A stretch of 64,000 nucleotides of DNA, taken from contig NZ_JAAXYC010000001.1 of NCBI RefSeq assembly GCF_018619185.1, positions 61,645 through 125,644 of the forward strand. The letters are read 5' to 3'. The position numbers were made by a program, and so were the translations under genes. This document shows positions 54,416-63,955 of this stretch, one piece after another; the first letter of the stretch is position 1; every line of letters starts with the position of its first letter. The notes beneath the pieces are model-generated. The model ran no database searches, was not told where the DNA came from, and worked only from the letters and a program-made list of their open reading frames with translations. This stretch comes from Streptomyces sp. McG3. Lineage in GTDB: Bacteria; Actinomycetota; Actinomycetes; Streptomycetales; Streptomycetaceae.

Positions 54416-55942
54416 CTACTGGCCCCGCGGTACGGTGCCGGGCGCCGGTTCCAGGAAGCCCTCCTCGACCAGCAGCCGGATCGCCTGCGGGGTGCGGTCG
54501 CGCAGGAGCACCGGGTCCTCCGCCATCAACTGCGCGATGGCGTCCAGGATCCGCCCGGCGGGCAGCGAGCCGTCGCACACGCCCGCGAACCCGGCGGCCA
54601 CCGCGTCGACCTTGGTCGCCCGCATCATGCCGTGGTGCTGACGCAGCACCACATGCTCGGGGTCCTCCGCGCCCGGCAGGCCGACCTGCTCCTGCACGAC
54701 TTCGGCGGCGAGGACGAAGTGCCCCGCGAGCAGCGCCGCGTCGTCCTGGTCGCGGAGGTAGTCCTGGCGGGCGAAGTGCTCCTGGACGGCCTGCCCGAGC
54801 GGCTGCCGCACCGCGTGCGGCCACTCCTCGACCACGATCGAGGGGTTCCCGGCCTCCGCCGCCGCGGATCTGCGCAGGGTGATCCAGCCGAACCCGAGGG
54901 CCGTGGCGCCCCGCGCCTCGAACTCGTCGAGCCACGCCTCGTACCGCTCGGTGTACCGGTCGGGGTCGCCGCGGTGGTCGCCGCTGTCCCGGAGCCACAG
55001 CTCGGCGTACTGCGTCACGTCCTGGACCTCGCGCTGGACGATCCAGGCGTCACAGCCGTAGGGCACCCAGGAGCGCAGCCTGTCCTGCCACTCCTCACCC
55101 TCCACGTGCTGCCAGTTGGCGAGGAACTGGGCGTACCCCCCCTCGTTCAGATGGGCGCCGGACTGCTGCACCAGCTCCCGGCACAGGTCGTCACCGCCCA
55201 TGCCGCCGTCCCGGTAGGTGAGGCGGGCGCCGGGCGAGATGACGAAGGGCGGGTTGGAGACGATCAGGTCGAACGTGTCGGAGCCCACCGGCTCGAAGAG
55301 GGAGCCCTCGCGCAGGTCGGCGGGGGCGGCGCCGGACAGCGCGAGGGTGAGCCGGGTGAACTCCAGGGCACGGGGGTTGAGGTCGGTGGCGGTGACCCGG
55401 CTCGCGTGCTGGGCGGCGTGCAGCGCCTGGATGCCGGAGCCCGTACCGAGGTCGAGGGCGGAGGCGACCGGCGCCCGGACGGTGATCCCGGCGAGGGTGG
55501 TGGAGGCCCCGCCGACCCCGAGGACGACACCCTCCTCGCGCGAGCCGATCCCTCCCGCACCGCCGACCGCGCACCCGAGGTCGGACACGATGAACCAGTC
55601 CTCGCCGTCCGGCCCCCCGTACGGCCGTACGTCGACGCCCGCACGGACCGTCCCGTCGGCGTGGCTCACCCAGCCGTCCGCGACGCACTCGGCGAGCGGC
55701 AGGGCGGCACGTGCCCGCTCCTCGGCGACGGGACGCTGCAGCAGGAACAGCCGCACCAGCGTGTCGAGCGGGGTGTAGCCCCGGGTGGCCCGCAGGGCGG
55801 GGACCGTCTCGCTGCGGGCGAGGGCGGCATAGGCGGGCGCGCCGAGGCGGTCGAGGAGCCCGTCCGCGGTGAAGTCCGCGGCGAGCAGGGCCTCACGGAG
55901 GGCGGCGGCGTGGTCGGGTGCGGGAAGGCTGCTCTTACTCAC
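54416..55942 (-). CDS. SAM-dependent methyltransferase (HemK/RsmC-like, N6-type NPPF)
   Basis: 508 residues, GTG start at 55942. A helical N-terminal domain (1-150) precedes a Rossmann methyltransferase: DLGTGSGIQAL (motif I), TATDLNPRAL (motif II), and VSNPPF (motif IV), the signature of N-methylating enzymes of the HemK/RsmC/MTS group. The C-terminal half is alpha/beta with a Trp-rich stretch. It is an ordinary chromosomal gene between topA and hppA. The substrate is not known; a ribosomal or tRNA target would fit the motif. Confidence 0.85.
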   Translation of the reverse strand: MSKSSLPAPDHAAALREALLAADFTADGLLDRLGAPAYAALARSETVPALRATRGYTPLDTLVRLFLLQRPVAEERARAALPLAECVADGWVSHADGTVRAGVDVRPYGGPDGEDWFIVSDLGCAVGGAGGIGSREEGVVLGVGGASTTLAGITVRAPVASALDLGTGSGIQALHAAQHASRVTATDLNPRALEFTRLTLALSGAAPADLREGSLFEPVGSDTFDLIVSNPPFVISPGARLTYRDGGMGGDDLCRELVQQSGAHLNEGGYAQFLANWQHVEGEEWQDRLRSWVPYGCDAWIVQREVQDVTQYAELWLRDSGDHRGDPDRYTERYEAWLDEFEARGATALGFGWITLRRSAAAEAGNPSIVVEEWPHAVRQPLGQAVQEHFARQDYLRDQDDAALLAGHFVLAAEVVQEQVGLPGAEDPEHVVLRQHHGMMRATKVDAVAAGFAGVCDGSLPAGRILDAIAQLMAEDPVLLRDRTPQAIRLLVEEGFLEPAPGTVPRGQ

Positions 55943-55978
55943 CCACCCATTGTGTCCGCTCCCACCGACAACGGCAGC

Positions 55979-56007
55979 GGCCCGGGCACCCACCGGGTGT
56001 CCGGGCC
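55979..56007 (-). terminator. Terminator after the lipoprotein gene
   Basis: 13-bp stem with one G-T pair (55979-55991 with 55995-56007, 3-nt loop), starting 14 nt past the stop of the lipoprotein gene on the minus strand. Confidence 0.7.
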
Positions 56008-56020
56008 GGAGGAACGGCGC

Positions 56021-56692
56021 TCAGCCCTTCTTCTCCGCGGCGTCCTTGTCCGCGGAGTCCTTCTCCGTCGCGTCGCCCTTGTCGGCGTCCGTGCCCGCCG
56101 GGGACGCGTCGGCGCCGGCCGCCGCGGAGCCGGAGGGGCCGGTCGAGGCCGTCGGCTTCTGGCAGCCCTTCTGCTTCGACATCGCGACGCCGACCTCGCC
56201 GGACTGGAGCTTCTTCAGAGCCTGGTCACCGCTGGTGCTGATCTTGTTCAGCTCGTCGGCGATGCCCTTCAGCCCGTCGGCGAACTTCGCCTGGTCCTTG
56301 GTGTCGAGCGCGTCGACCTCGGTCTTGAGGTCGGCGTACGCCTTGGAGGAGGCGTTGAGCTCCTTGACCGCTTCCTTCTGCGTGGTCTCGCCGCCGTCGA
56401 CCGGCGGCGGACCGGCGGAGTCCACGGCGGTGCCCAGCGACTTGTACGCCTGGGAGATCTGCTGGAAGGCGGCCGAGTCGGTCTTCTGGACGTCGGCGGG
56501 CTTGCTGTTGTCCGCGGTCTGCTGCTGGATGGAGGCGTTGGCGTTGGCGATCTTCTGCAGTTGCGGCTGAACCTGGTCGCAGACCTTCTTGGCCCAGTCG
56601 TTGACCTTGTTGTCGCTGTCGTCGCTGCAGCCCGACAGCGTCAGTACGAGTACCGCACCGCCGGACAGTGCGGCTGCAAGCTTCTTGTTCAC
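56021..56692 (-). CDS. Putative extracytoplasmic lipoprotein
   Basis: 223 residues from the GTG at 56692 (GAAGGGA upstream). Signal with lipobox (VLTLSGC, Cys near 22) predicts a membrane-anchored lipoprotein. The mature part is Gln/Ala/Lys-rich and mostly helical (DWAKKVCDQVQPQLQKIANAN) with a second Cys that may pair with a third near residue 175 (KQKGCQK). The last 45 residues are Ala/Asp/Lys-rich and unstructured. No enzyme motif. Separated from hppA by 390 bp. Confidence 0.85.
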   Translation of the reverse strand: MNKKLAAALSGGAVLVLTLSGCSDDSDNKVNDWAKKVCDQVQPQLQKIANANASIQQQTADNSKPADVQKTDSAAFQQISQAYKSLGTAVDSAGPPPVDGGETTQKEAVKELNASSKAYADLKTEVDALDTKDQAKFADGLKGIADELNKISTSGDQALKKLQSGEVGVAMSKQKGCQKPTASTGPSGSAAAGADASPAGTDADKGDATEKDSADKDAAEKKG

Positions 56693-57084
56693 CGGATTGG
56701 TCCCTTCCAAGGCTCTCGGCCCCGGAACTTACACGCCGAGGGGACGACAGCCGGGTGCCGGTCATCCGGTGTGCACGCTTTTGAAGCCATTTGCACCAAG
56801 GGAAATGAGGGAGATACCACTCGTGCCGAGAATCGGACGCACGATCGGTCACTCATCCGAAAGACTTCTCCCGATCATCGGCCCCATCTCCCCCCTCACC
56901 CCCGGCACAGACGCGGACGACACCGGACGAGGGCGGAAGAGGACGCCGGAGGGACAGCCGGAGGCGCAGAAGGAGCGGGCGGAAGCGGAGGCGGGGCGGA
57001 CGGCACGTCAGCACGCACCGTCCGCCCGCTCCTTGATCACGCGTCACACGATGTGCGCGCCCGGCAGGCCTCGCCGCGCCCGGC
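56693..57084. other. Intergenic region with hppA terminator
   Basis: About 390 bp. Near hppA there is a hairpin (stem 56995-57003 with 57018-57026, 14-nt loop), 60 nt beyond the hppA stop and likely its terminator. The rest includes the lipoprotein promoter region (AT-richer, 56750-56850). No gene seen. Confidence 0.5.
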
Positions 57085-59514
57085 TCACGGGGCCGCCGCG
57101 GGATCCGGCGCGGGGACCGGGGGACCGCCGTCCCCCGAGGCGTCGTCGTCGCCCACGGCGATGCCGCGCCGCTTCGAGACATAGACCGCGACGACGATGA
57201 TCCCGATGGCGACGACGGCCACCAGCGCCCGCACCCAGGGATTGGCGTCCGCTCCATAGCTGAACTGCACGATCGCCGGGGCGATGAGCAGGGCGACCAG
57301 GTTCATCACCTTGAGCAGCGGGTTGATCGCCGGGCCCGCCGTGTCCTTGAACGGGTCGCCGACCGTGTCGCCGATGACGGTCGCGGCATGGGCCTCGCTG
57401 CCCTTGCCGCCGTGGTGGCCGTCCTCGACGAGCTTCTTGGCGTTGTCCCAGGCGCCCCCGGAGTTGGCGAGGAACACGGCCATCAGCGTGCCCGTGGCGA
57501 TCGCGCCGGCGAGGTACGAGCCGAGGGCGCCGACACCGAGGGTGAAGCCGACCCCGATGGGCGCCAGGACCGCGAGCAGTCCCGGTGTGGCCAGTTCACG
57601 CAGGGCGTCGCGCGTGCAGATGTCGACGACGCGCCCGTACTCGGGCTTCTCCGAGTAGTCCATGATCCCGGGATGCTCGCGGAACTGCCGCCTGACCTCG
57701 TAGACCACGGCGCCGGCGGACCGGGACACGGCGTTGATGGCCAGCCCGGAGAAGAGGAAGACGACCGCGGCGCCCAGGATCAGGCCGACGAGGTTGTTGG
57801 GTTGCGAGATGTCCAGGCTCAGACCCAGCTCGCCCGCCCCGGCCCCGACCTCGTCCACCGCCGTGGCGATGGCGTCGCGGTAGGACCCGAAGAGCGCCGC
57901 CGCCGCGAGGACGGCGGTGGCGATGGCGATGCCCTTGGTGATGGCCTTGGTCGTGTTGCCGACCGCGTCCAGGTCGGTGAGCACCTGGGCGCCGGCCCCC
58001 GTGACATCCCCGGACATCTCGGCGATGCCCTGGGCGTTGTCCGAGACCGGTCCGAAGGTGTCCATGGCCACGATGACGCCCACCGTGGTGAGAAGCCCCG
58101 TCCCGGCGAGCGCGACCGCGAAGAGCGCCAGCATGATCGACGTACCGCCCAGCAGGAACGCCCCGTAGACGCCCAGGCTGATCAGCAGCGCGGTGTACAC
58201 GGCCGATTCCAGGCCGATGGAGATGCCCGCCAGCACCACGGTGGCCGGGCCGGTGAGCGAGGACTTGCCGATGTCCCGGACCGGGCGGCGATTGGTCTCG
58301 GTGAAGTAGCCGGTGAGCTGCTGGATGAGCGCGGCCAGGACGATGCCGATGGCCACCGCGACCAGGGCGAAGATCCGCGGATCGCCACCGTGCCCGGCGA
58401 TCGCCTCGTCGGTGACCCCGTCCAGCTCGGCGTAGGAGGAGGGCAGATAGGTGAAGGCGGCGACGGCCACCAGGGCGAGCGAGACCACCGCGGAGATGAA
58501 GAAGCCGCGGTTGATCGCGGTCATGCCGCTGCGGTCGGCGCGGCGCGGGGCCACCGCGAAGATCCCGATCATCGCGGTGACGACGCCGATCGCCGGGACC
58601 ATCAGGGGGAAGGCGAGACCGGAGTCGCCGAACGCGGCCGTACCGAGGATGAGCGCCGCCACGAGCGTCACGGCGTACGACTCGAAGAGGTCGGCTGCCA
58701 TGCCCGCGCAGTCACCGACGTTGTCGCCCACGTTGTCGGCGATGGTGGCGGCGTTGCGCGGATCGTCCTCCGGGATGCCCTGCTCCACCTTGCCCACCAG
58801 GTCGGCCCCGACATCCGCGGCCTTGGTGAAGATCCCGCCGCCGACCCTCATGAACATGGCGATCAGCGCCGCGCCGAGACCGAACCCCTCCAGCACCTTG
58901 GGCGCGTCGGCGGCATAGACGAGCACCACGCAGGAGGCCCCGAGCAGACCGAGTCCCACCGTGATCATTCCGACCACGCCACCGGTACGGAAAGCGATCT
59001 TCATCGCTTTGTGCGAGACGGCGGTGAGATCCTTTTCCGGCTCGCCTTCCGCTGGAGTCGCCTCACGTGCGGCTGCGGCCACCCGCACATTGCTCCGTAC
59101 GGCGAGCCGCATGCCGATGTATCCGGTCGCCGCGGAGAAAAGCGCACCCACCAGGAAGAAGAGGGAACGCCCCGCGCGCTGCGACCAGTTGTCGGCCGGC
59201 AACAGGAACAAGAGGAAGAACACGACGACGGAGAAGACACCGACCGTGCGCAGTTGTCGGGCCAGATAGGCGTTCGCGCCCTCCTGGACCGCCGCGGCGA
59301 TCTCCTTCATGCGTTCGGTGCCCTCGCCGGCCGCCAGGACCTGGCGTACGAGCAGCTGGGCGACGACCAGCGCGGCGACGGCGACGACCGCCACCACGAT
59401 GACGATCAGCCGGTTGCCGTCGGTGAGTACCGCCGCCGCGAGGGAGACGGGTCGGTCGGAAAGTGCGGATTCTTGCGTCAGTGCTGCCATTGGGGTGGTG
59501 AAGAACTCCGCCAT
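57085..59514 (-). CDS. hppA: Proton-translocating pyrophosphatase
   Basis: 809 residues, ATG preceded by AAGGAGG. About 16 membrane helices. The substrate/ion loops are present: GGGIFTKAADVGADLVGKVE, DNVGDNVGDCAGMAADLFES and DTVGDPFKDTAGPAINPLLKV. An Asp/Lys-rich acidic/basic set lines the channel. Membrane-bound enzyme that pumps protons with pyrophosphate hydrolysis. Actinobacterial members are K+-independent or dependent according to one residue I did not assign. A conserved core gene two genes from bldG. Confidence 0.96.
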   Translation of the reverse strand: MAEFFTTPMAALTQESALSDRPVSLAAAVLTDGNRLIVIVVAVVAVAALVVAQLLVRQVLAAGEGTERMKEIAAAVQEGANAYLARQLRTVGVFSVVVFFLLFLLPADNWSQRAGRSLFFLVGALFSAATGYIGMRLAVRSNVRVAAAAREATPAEGEPEKDLTAVSHKAMKIAFRTGGVVGMITVGLGLLGASCVVLVYAADAPKVLEGFGLGAALIAMFMRVGGGIFTKAADVGADLVGKVEQGIPEDDPRNAATIADNVGDNVGDCAGMAADLFESYAVTLVAALILGTAAFGDSGLAFPLMVPAIGVVTAMIGIFAVAPRRADRSGMTAINRGFFISAVVSLALVAVAAFTYLPSSYAELDGVTDEAIAGHGGDPRIFALVAVAIGIVLAALIQQLTGYFTETNRRPVRDIGKSSLTGPATVVLAGISIGLESAVYTALLISLGVYGAFLLGGTSIMLALFAVALAGTGLLTTVGVIVAMDTFGPVSDNAQGIAEMSGDVTGAGAQVLTDLDAVGNTTKAITKGIAIATAVLAAAALFGSYRDAIATAVDEVGAGAGELGLSLDISQPNNLVGLILGAAVVFLFSGLAINAVSRSAGAVVYEVRRQFREHPGIMDYSEKPEYGRVVDICTRDALRELATPGLLAVLAPIGVGFTLGVGALGSYLAGAIATGTLMAVFLANSGGAWDNAKKLVEDGHHGGKGSEAHAATVIGDTVGDPFKDTAGPAINPLLKVMNLVALLIAPAIVQFSYGADANPWVRALVAVVAIGIIVVAVYVSKRRGIAVGDDDASGDGGPPVPAPDPAAAP

Positions 59515-59869
59515 ACGTCCTCCTTGACGCTCAGCGCTCAAGTCGTGGACGGATTGTAGGGAGCGGAACCTGATCAAAACAGTGGGCGGGAAGAGAAATG
59601 ATCGCTCTCCTCCCAACGCCGAAAGATCAGCGGAGGGATTCTCCTCGAATGCAGTAATGAGGCAGGCGCGTTACCCGAAGATAATCAAGAAAAAAGGCCC
59701 TGCTCAGCAGGGCCTGGAAAAAACGAAACATCATCCGCGCGGCTCAACGTCCACGATGGGCCACGGGGTACCGGGCACGGACAGTGCGAGCACGGGCACA
59801 CGCGAGCAGCGCGCACAGGCATGAGCGAGCAGCGTGTACGGGCACAGGCTCAGGTGCAGCTACGGGCCC
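59515..59869. other. Intergenic region between hppA and the anti-sigma gene
   Basis: 355 bp holding the hppA promoter and the terminator of the bldG-side transcript. Near 59780-59850 there is an imperfect direct repeat (GCGAGCAGCG...CACAGG, twice). No gene is supported. Confidence 0.5.
59695..59715 (-). terminator. Canonical intrinsic terminator of the bldG-anti-sigma transcript
   Basis: A 9-bp stem with 3-nt loop (59695-59715, AGGCCCTGCTCAGCAGGGCCT) is followed on the minus strand by six T residues and preceded by an A-tract, the textbook rho-independent form that is rare in this genome. Confidence 0.9.
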
Positions 59870-60331
59870 TCATGGGCGCACCGCGGCGTCGGCCGTCGGC
59901 CAGCTCATGCGGATCACTCCGCCGGCCGCACCGGATCGAACCTCCACGTCGTCGACGAGACCGCTGATGACCGCGAGACCCATCTCGTCCTCGCCCTCAC
60001 CGTCCGTCTCGGGATCGGGCCGGTCCGGCCCCGCCCCGGAGCCGTTACCAGCCCCGGACGCGGCGGGATCCCCGCCGGGGCCGGGAACACTGTCCCCGAC
60101 CTCGATGGAGAACGCCTTCTCCTCCTCGGTCAACGCGACGCTGACCGGCTCGGTGATGCCGTGACTGCGATGCAGCCCGACCGCGCGGCTGCACGCCTCC
60201 CCGACGGCGAGCCTGACCTCGTCGAGCACCGCCTCGTCGACGCCGGCCCTGCGCGCCACGGCGGCCGCCACCAGGCGGGCCGTCCTGACATGTTCAGGCT
60301 GGGCGCTGAAGCGGAGTTCAACGGTGGCCAT
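59870..60331 (-). CDS. Anti-sigma factor, RsbW/SpoIIAB-like ATPase
   Basis: 153 residues, ATG after GAGGGGG. HATPase_c (GHKL) motifs: N-box DEVRLAVGEACSRAV near 37-51 and G-box DEMGLAVISGLVD near 112. A disordered insertion rich in Gly/Pro/Asp separates the two boxes. It would bind a sigma factor and phosphorylate BldG, whose gene lies 200 bp upstream on the same strand. In S. coelicolor the gene next to bldG (SCO3548) is such a partner. Confidence 0.9.
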   Translation of the reverse strand: MATVELRFSAQPEHVRTARLVAAAVARRAGVDEAVLDEVRLAVGEACSRAVGLHRSHGITEPVSVALTEEEKAFSIEVGDSVPGPGGDPAASGAGNGSGAGPDRPDPETDGEGEDEMGLAVISGLVDDVEVRSGAAGGVIRMSWPTADAAVRP

Positions 60332-60530
60332 GACATCCCCCTCGAACGTTCGGGCGTACGCCTCAGAGGCCCCGGGCCTATCGCCCGGCACCCCTGCTCT
60401 CCTCCTCCGGAAGCCGACAAAGCCGACAGCCGACCCGAGGGTCGACCGCCTGCCCGTCACGGCCCATGCGCTGCCGCTGCCGGCCTGTTCACTGCCTGCC
60501 GACCGGCCCGGGGGCCGGTCCGCTCCGACC

Positions 60531-60884
60531 TCAGTCGGTGGCGGCGACAGCCTCGTCGACCGTGGTGTGAATCGGGAACACCTTGGTCAGACCTGTGATC
60601 CGGAAGATCTTGAGAATGCGCTCCTGGTTGCAGACCAGGCGCAACGAGCCCTCATGGGCCCGGACACGCTTCAAGCCGCCCACGAGCACGCCGAGGCCGG
60701 TGGAGTCGAGGAAGTCGACGCCTTCCATGTCGACAACCAAGTGGTAGCTGCCGTCATTCACCAACTCGACCAACTGCTCGCGCAGCTTGGGCGCGGTATA
60801 CACATCAATCTCGCCACCGACCTCGACGACCGTACGGTCGCCACCAGGGCCGGACACATTGCGAGTCGACAGGGACAGGTCCAC
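60531..60884 (-). CDS. bldG: Anti-anti-sigma factor BldG
   Basis: 117 residues, GTG start with GGAGGATC. STAS fold with the phospho-acceptor Ser61 (FLDSTGLGV) and the strongly conserved BldG stretches [19 protein letters not shown] and [18 protein letters not shown]. It has a short extra stretch (SGPGG, residues 11-15) compared with the 113-residue S. coelicolor protein as I remember it. BldG controls aerial mycelium formation, antibiotic production and stress sigma factors through reversible phosphorylation. The promoter is divergent from the helicase (79 bp between the start codons). Confidence 0.96.
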   Translation of the reverse strand: MDLSLSTRNVSGPGGDRTVVEVGGEIDVYTAPKLREQLVELVNDGSYHLVVDMEGVDFLDSTGLGVLVGGLKRVRAHEGSLRLVCNQERILKIFRITGLTKVFPIHTTVDEAVAATD

Positions 60885-60963
60885 GGATCCTCCAGCACCT
60901 TGCTATCGAGCGGTCGCCCCTCGGTCTCCCCGACGGAGGCCAGGGGACGGATCGCCAGCCGCG

Positions 60964-63432
60964 ATGGCATTCAATCACTTACCAGCAGCCATGCACGACG
61001 CCTTGGGACCATTGTCCGTCACGCCAGTGACACACTCGGTGTCGATGGCCAAGAATCACCGTCCCGGACGACCACCCGAGAGTGGGGGCTCGCGCCCCTC
61101 TCCCGCCATGATCCTCGACCGGCTCGCCGCAGGGGCGGGCCGGGCCGCGCGCATCACTCATACGGAGCACCTGCCCCCGCGATCGGGAACCCATGCCATC
61201 TGGCCGGATCGCATCCGGCCAGAAGTGATCTCGGCGATCGAAAAGGCCGGGATCGCCCATCCGTGGGCCCATCAGGCGGCCGCGGCGGAACACGCGCTGG
61301 ACGGCGAATCGGTCGTGATCGCCACCGGCACGGCCTCCGGGAAGTCCCTCGCGTACCTCGCGCCGGTCCTCAGCACCCTTCTGGACGGCTCGGAGGCCCC
61401 CAACGGCCGCGGGGCCACCGCCCTGTACCTCGCCCCCACCAAGGCCCTGGCAGCCGACCAGCGGCGCTCGGTGAAGGCGCTCGCGGCCCCGCTCGGCAAC
61501 GCCGTCAGACCCGCGGTCTACGACGGCGACACCCCCGTCGAGGAACGCGAATGGGTGCGGCAGTACGCGAACTACGTCCTGACCAACCCCGACATGCTGC
61601 ACCGCGGAATACTGCCCTCCCACCCCCGCTGGGCGTCCTTCCTGCGTGCCCTGCGGTACGTCGTGATCGACGAGTGCCACACCTACCGGGGCGTCTTCGG
61701 CTCCCACGTCGCCCAGGTCCTGCGCCGTCTACGCCGTCTGTGCGCCCGCTACGGGGCCGATCCGGTCTTCCTGCTCGCCTCGGCCACGGCGGCCGATCCC
61801 GCGGTCGCAGCCGGGCGTCTGACGGGTCTGCCGGTCCGGGAGGTGTCCGACGACGCCTCCCCGCGCGGTGAGCTGGTCTTCGCCCTGTGGGAGCCCCCGC
61901 TGACCGACCTGCACGGCGAGAAGGGCGCACCCGTTCGCCGTACCGCGACGGCCGAGACCGCCGATCTCCTCACCGACCTGACCCTCCAGGGCGTCCGCTC
62001 GGTCGCCTTCGTACGCTCCCGGCGCGGCGCGGAACTGATCTCGGTGATCGCCAAGGAGCGCCTCGCGGAGATCGACCGCTCGCTGCCGAAGCGGGTCGCC
62101 GCCTATCGCGGGGGCTACCTCCCCGAGGAGCGCCGGGCCCTGGAGCGGGCGCTGCACTCCGGCGAGCTGCTCGGTCTGGCGGCCACCACCGCCCTGGAAC
62201 TGGGCATCGACGTCTCCGGCCTCGGCGCGGTCGTCATCTCCGGCTACCCGGGCACGCGGGCGTCCCTCTGGCAGCAGGCGGGCCGGGCCGGCCGCTCGGG
62301 CCAGGGCGCCCTGGCCGTACTCGTGGCCCGGGACGACCCGCTGGACACGTACCTGGTGCACCACCCGGAGGCCCTGTTCCAGCAGCCCGTCGAGTCGACG
62401 GTGCTGGACCCGGACAACCCCTACGTCCTCGCCCCCCACCTCTGCGCCGCGGCCGCCGAGCTGCCCCTGACCGAGCCCGACATCGCCCTCTTCGGCCCGG
62501 CCGTGCCCGAGCTGCTGCCGCAGCTGGAGGCGGCGAAGCTGCTGCGCAGACGGGCATCGGGCTGGCACTGGACGCGCCGCGAGCGGGCCGCCGACCTGGC
62601 CGACATCCGGGGCGGGGGCGGCCGCCCCGTCCAGATCGTCGAGGAGGGCACCGGCCGCCTGCTGGGCACCGTCGACGAGGCCGCCGCCCACACGGCCGTC
62701 CACGAAGGGGCCGTCCATCTCCACCAGGGCCGCACCCACCTGGTCCGCAAACTGGACCTGGAGGACTCCGTGGCCCTGGTCGAGCAGGCCGACCCGCCGT
62801 ACTCGACGGTCGCCCGCGACACCACGGCCATCACCGTCCTGGAGACCGACACCGAGATCCCCTGGGGCCAGGGGCGGCTCTGTTACGGCTCCGTCGAGGT
62901 CACCAACCAGGTCGTCTCGTTCCTCCGCCGGAGGCTGATCACCGGGGAAGTCCTGGGCGAGACGAAGCTCGACCTGCCGCCCCGCACCCTGCGCACCCGC
63001 GCCGTGTGGTGGACGGTCACCGAGGACCAGCTCGACGCGGCCCGCGTCAACCCGGAGATCCTCGGCGGCGCACTTCACGCCGCCGAGCACGCGTCGATCG
63101 GCCTGCTGCCGCTCTTCGCCACCTGCGACCGCTGGGACATCGGCGGCGTGTCCGTACCGCTGCACCCGGACACCCTGCTGCCGACGGTCTTCGTCTACGA
63201 CGGCCACCCCGGAGGAGCCGGATTCGCCGAGCGGGCCTTCCACACCGCCCGTACGTGGCTGACGGCGACCCGGGAGGCCATCGCGTCCTGCGAGTGCGAG
63301 GCGGGCTGCCCCTCCTGCATCCAGTCCCCCAAGTGCGGCAACGGCAACGAGCCCCTGCACAAACGCGGAGCCGTACGCCTGCTCACCGAGCTCCTCAGAG
63401 CCGCACCCCCGGAACCGAACGACCCGGTATAG
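60964..63432 (+). CDS. DEAD/DEAH-box helicase with DUF1998 zinc domain (MrfA/Hrq1-like)
   Basis: 822 residues from the ATG at 60964 (family start MAFNHLP). RecA domain 1 with ATGTASGKS (Walker A) and VVIDECHTY (DECH box), motif III ASATAADP, RecA domain 2 ending in QQAGRAGRSGQ (motif VI), and a C-terminal DUF1998 region with four cysteines (CECEAGCPSC, then KCGNG). This is the layout of MrfA/Hrq1-type 3'-5' helicases implicated in crosslink and mitomycin repair. Its last 38 bases overlap the convergent TadE-like gene. Confidence 0.92.
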   Translation: MAFNHLPAAMHDALGPLSVTPVTHSVSMAKNHRPGRPPESGGSRPSPAMILDRLAAGAGRAARITHTEHLPPRSGTHAIWPDRIRPEVISAIEKAGIAHPWAHQAAAAEHALDGESVVIATGTASGKSLAYLAPVLSTLLDGSEAPNGRGATALYLAPTKALAADQRRSVKALAAPLGNAVRPAVYDGDTPVEEREWVRQYANYVLTNPDMLHRGILPSHPRWASFLRALRYVVIDECHTYRGVFGSHVAQVLRRLRRLCARYGADPVFLLASATAADPAVAAGRLTGLPVREVSDDASPRGELVFALWEPPLTDLHGEKGAPVRRTATAETADLLTDLTLQGVRSVAFVRSRRGAELISVIAKERLAEIDRSLPKRVAAYRGGYLPEERRALERALHSGELLGLAATTALELGIDVSGLGAVVISGYPGTRASLWQQAGRAGRSGQGALAVLVARDDPLDTYLVHHPEALFQQPVESTVLDPDNPYVLAPHLCAAAAELPLTEPDIALFGPAVPELLPQLEAAKLLRRRASGWHWTRRERAADLADIRGGGGRPVQIVEEGTGRLLGTVDEAAAHTAVHEGAVHLHQGRTHLVRKLDLEDSVALVEQADPPYSTVARDTTAITVLETDTEIPWGQGRLCYGSVEVTNQVVSFLRRRLITGEVLGETKLDLPPRTLRTRAVWWTVTEDQLDAARVNPEILGGALHAAEHASIGLLPLFATCDRWDIGGVSVPLHPDTLLPTVFVYDGHPGGAGFAERAFHTARTWLTATREAIASCECEAGCPSCIQSPKCGNGNEPLHKRGAVRLLTELLRAAPPEPNDPV

Positions 63433-63955
63433 CCCGGCTGCCGGCCGGAGATCCGGCCCCACGATCGACGGGAGGGCCGGCCCTGGCCCTGACAGCGGGC
63501 AGGTAGGGCCCGAACCCCGAGCGGGCGGTCACATCAGCGATCTCCCCTCGCACCGCGCAGCGAACGAGCACGGCCCCCTGCGCCAGGGCCACTCGCCGGG
63601 CCGCCCCACACGCGACCACCGTCCCTTCCAGCGCCAGGTCCGCGGCCGCGAGGGCTGCCAGATCCGCGGCCCCACCCGCCCGGTGACGGGCAGCCACGGC
63701 CTGCCCCAGCGCGAGCACCACGGCGAACACGGTGCAGAGACCGGCCGCGGTGAATGCCACCCACACCGTCGCCAGACCTCGGTCCGCGCCAAGACCCGCA
63801 CGCCGGTTCGCGCTCCGGCATGCGATCCGGGCCCCGATCCTGGCTGCGATCCGGGCCGCGGGCCGGGCTGCGGGCCTGGCTACGAGCCTGGCCGCGATCC
63901 GATCCATTCGCAGGCCCGCTCCCCGGTGCGCACCACGCCCCGTCCTCCGGCCCAT
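63395..63955 (-). CDS. TadE/Rv3654c-like small secreted or pilus-associated protein
   Basis: Up to 186 residues. The core, GLATVWVAFTAAGLCTVFAV followed by GQAVAARHRAGGAADLAALAAA, matches TadE-like proteins encoded in actinobacterial type IV/Flp pilus clusters (Rv3654c group): one N-terminal membrane helix and the Asp-Leu-Ala-Ala cleavage-like motif. The N-terminal 45 residues are an Arg/Ala repeat (ARPAARPAARIAARIGAR) from tandemly repeated DNA, so the true start may lie further in. The gene overlaps the helicase 3' end by 38 bases on the opposite strand. The rest of the pilus operon would lie beyond the window. Confidence 0.65.
   Translation of the reverse strand: MGRRTGRGAHRGAGLRMDRIAARLVARPAARPAARIAARIGARIACRSANRRAGLGADRGLATVWVAFTAAGLCTVFAVVLALGQAVAARHRAGGAADLAALAAADLALEGTVVACGAARRVALAQGAVLVRCAVRGEIADVTARSGFGPYLPAVRARAGPPVDRGAGSPAGSRAIPGRSVPGVRL

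Noticed and set aside
54257..57184. 975-residue plus-strand frame across methyltransferase and lipoprotein genes
   Set aside because: Antisense mirror frame of well-supported minus-strand genes with conserved motifs.
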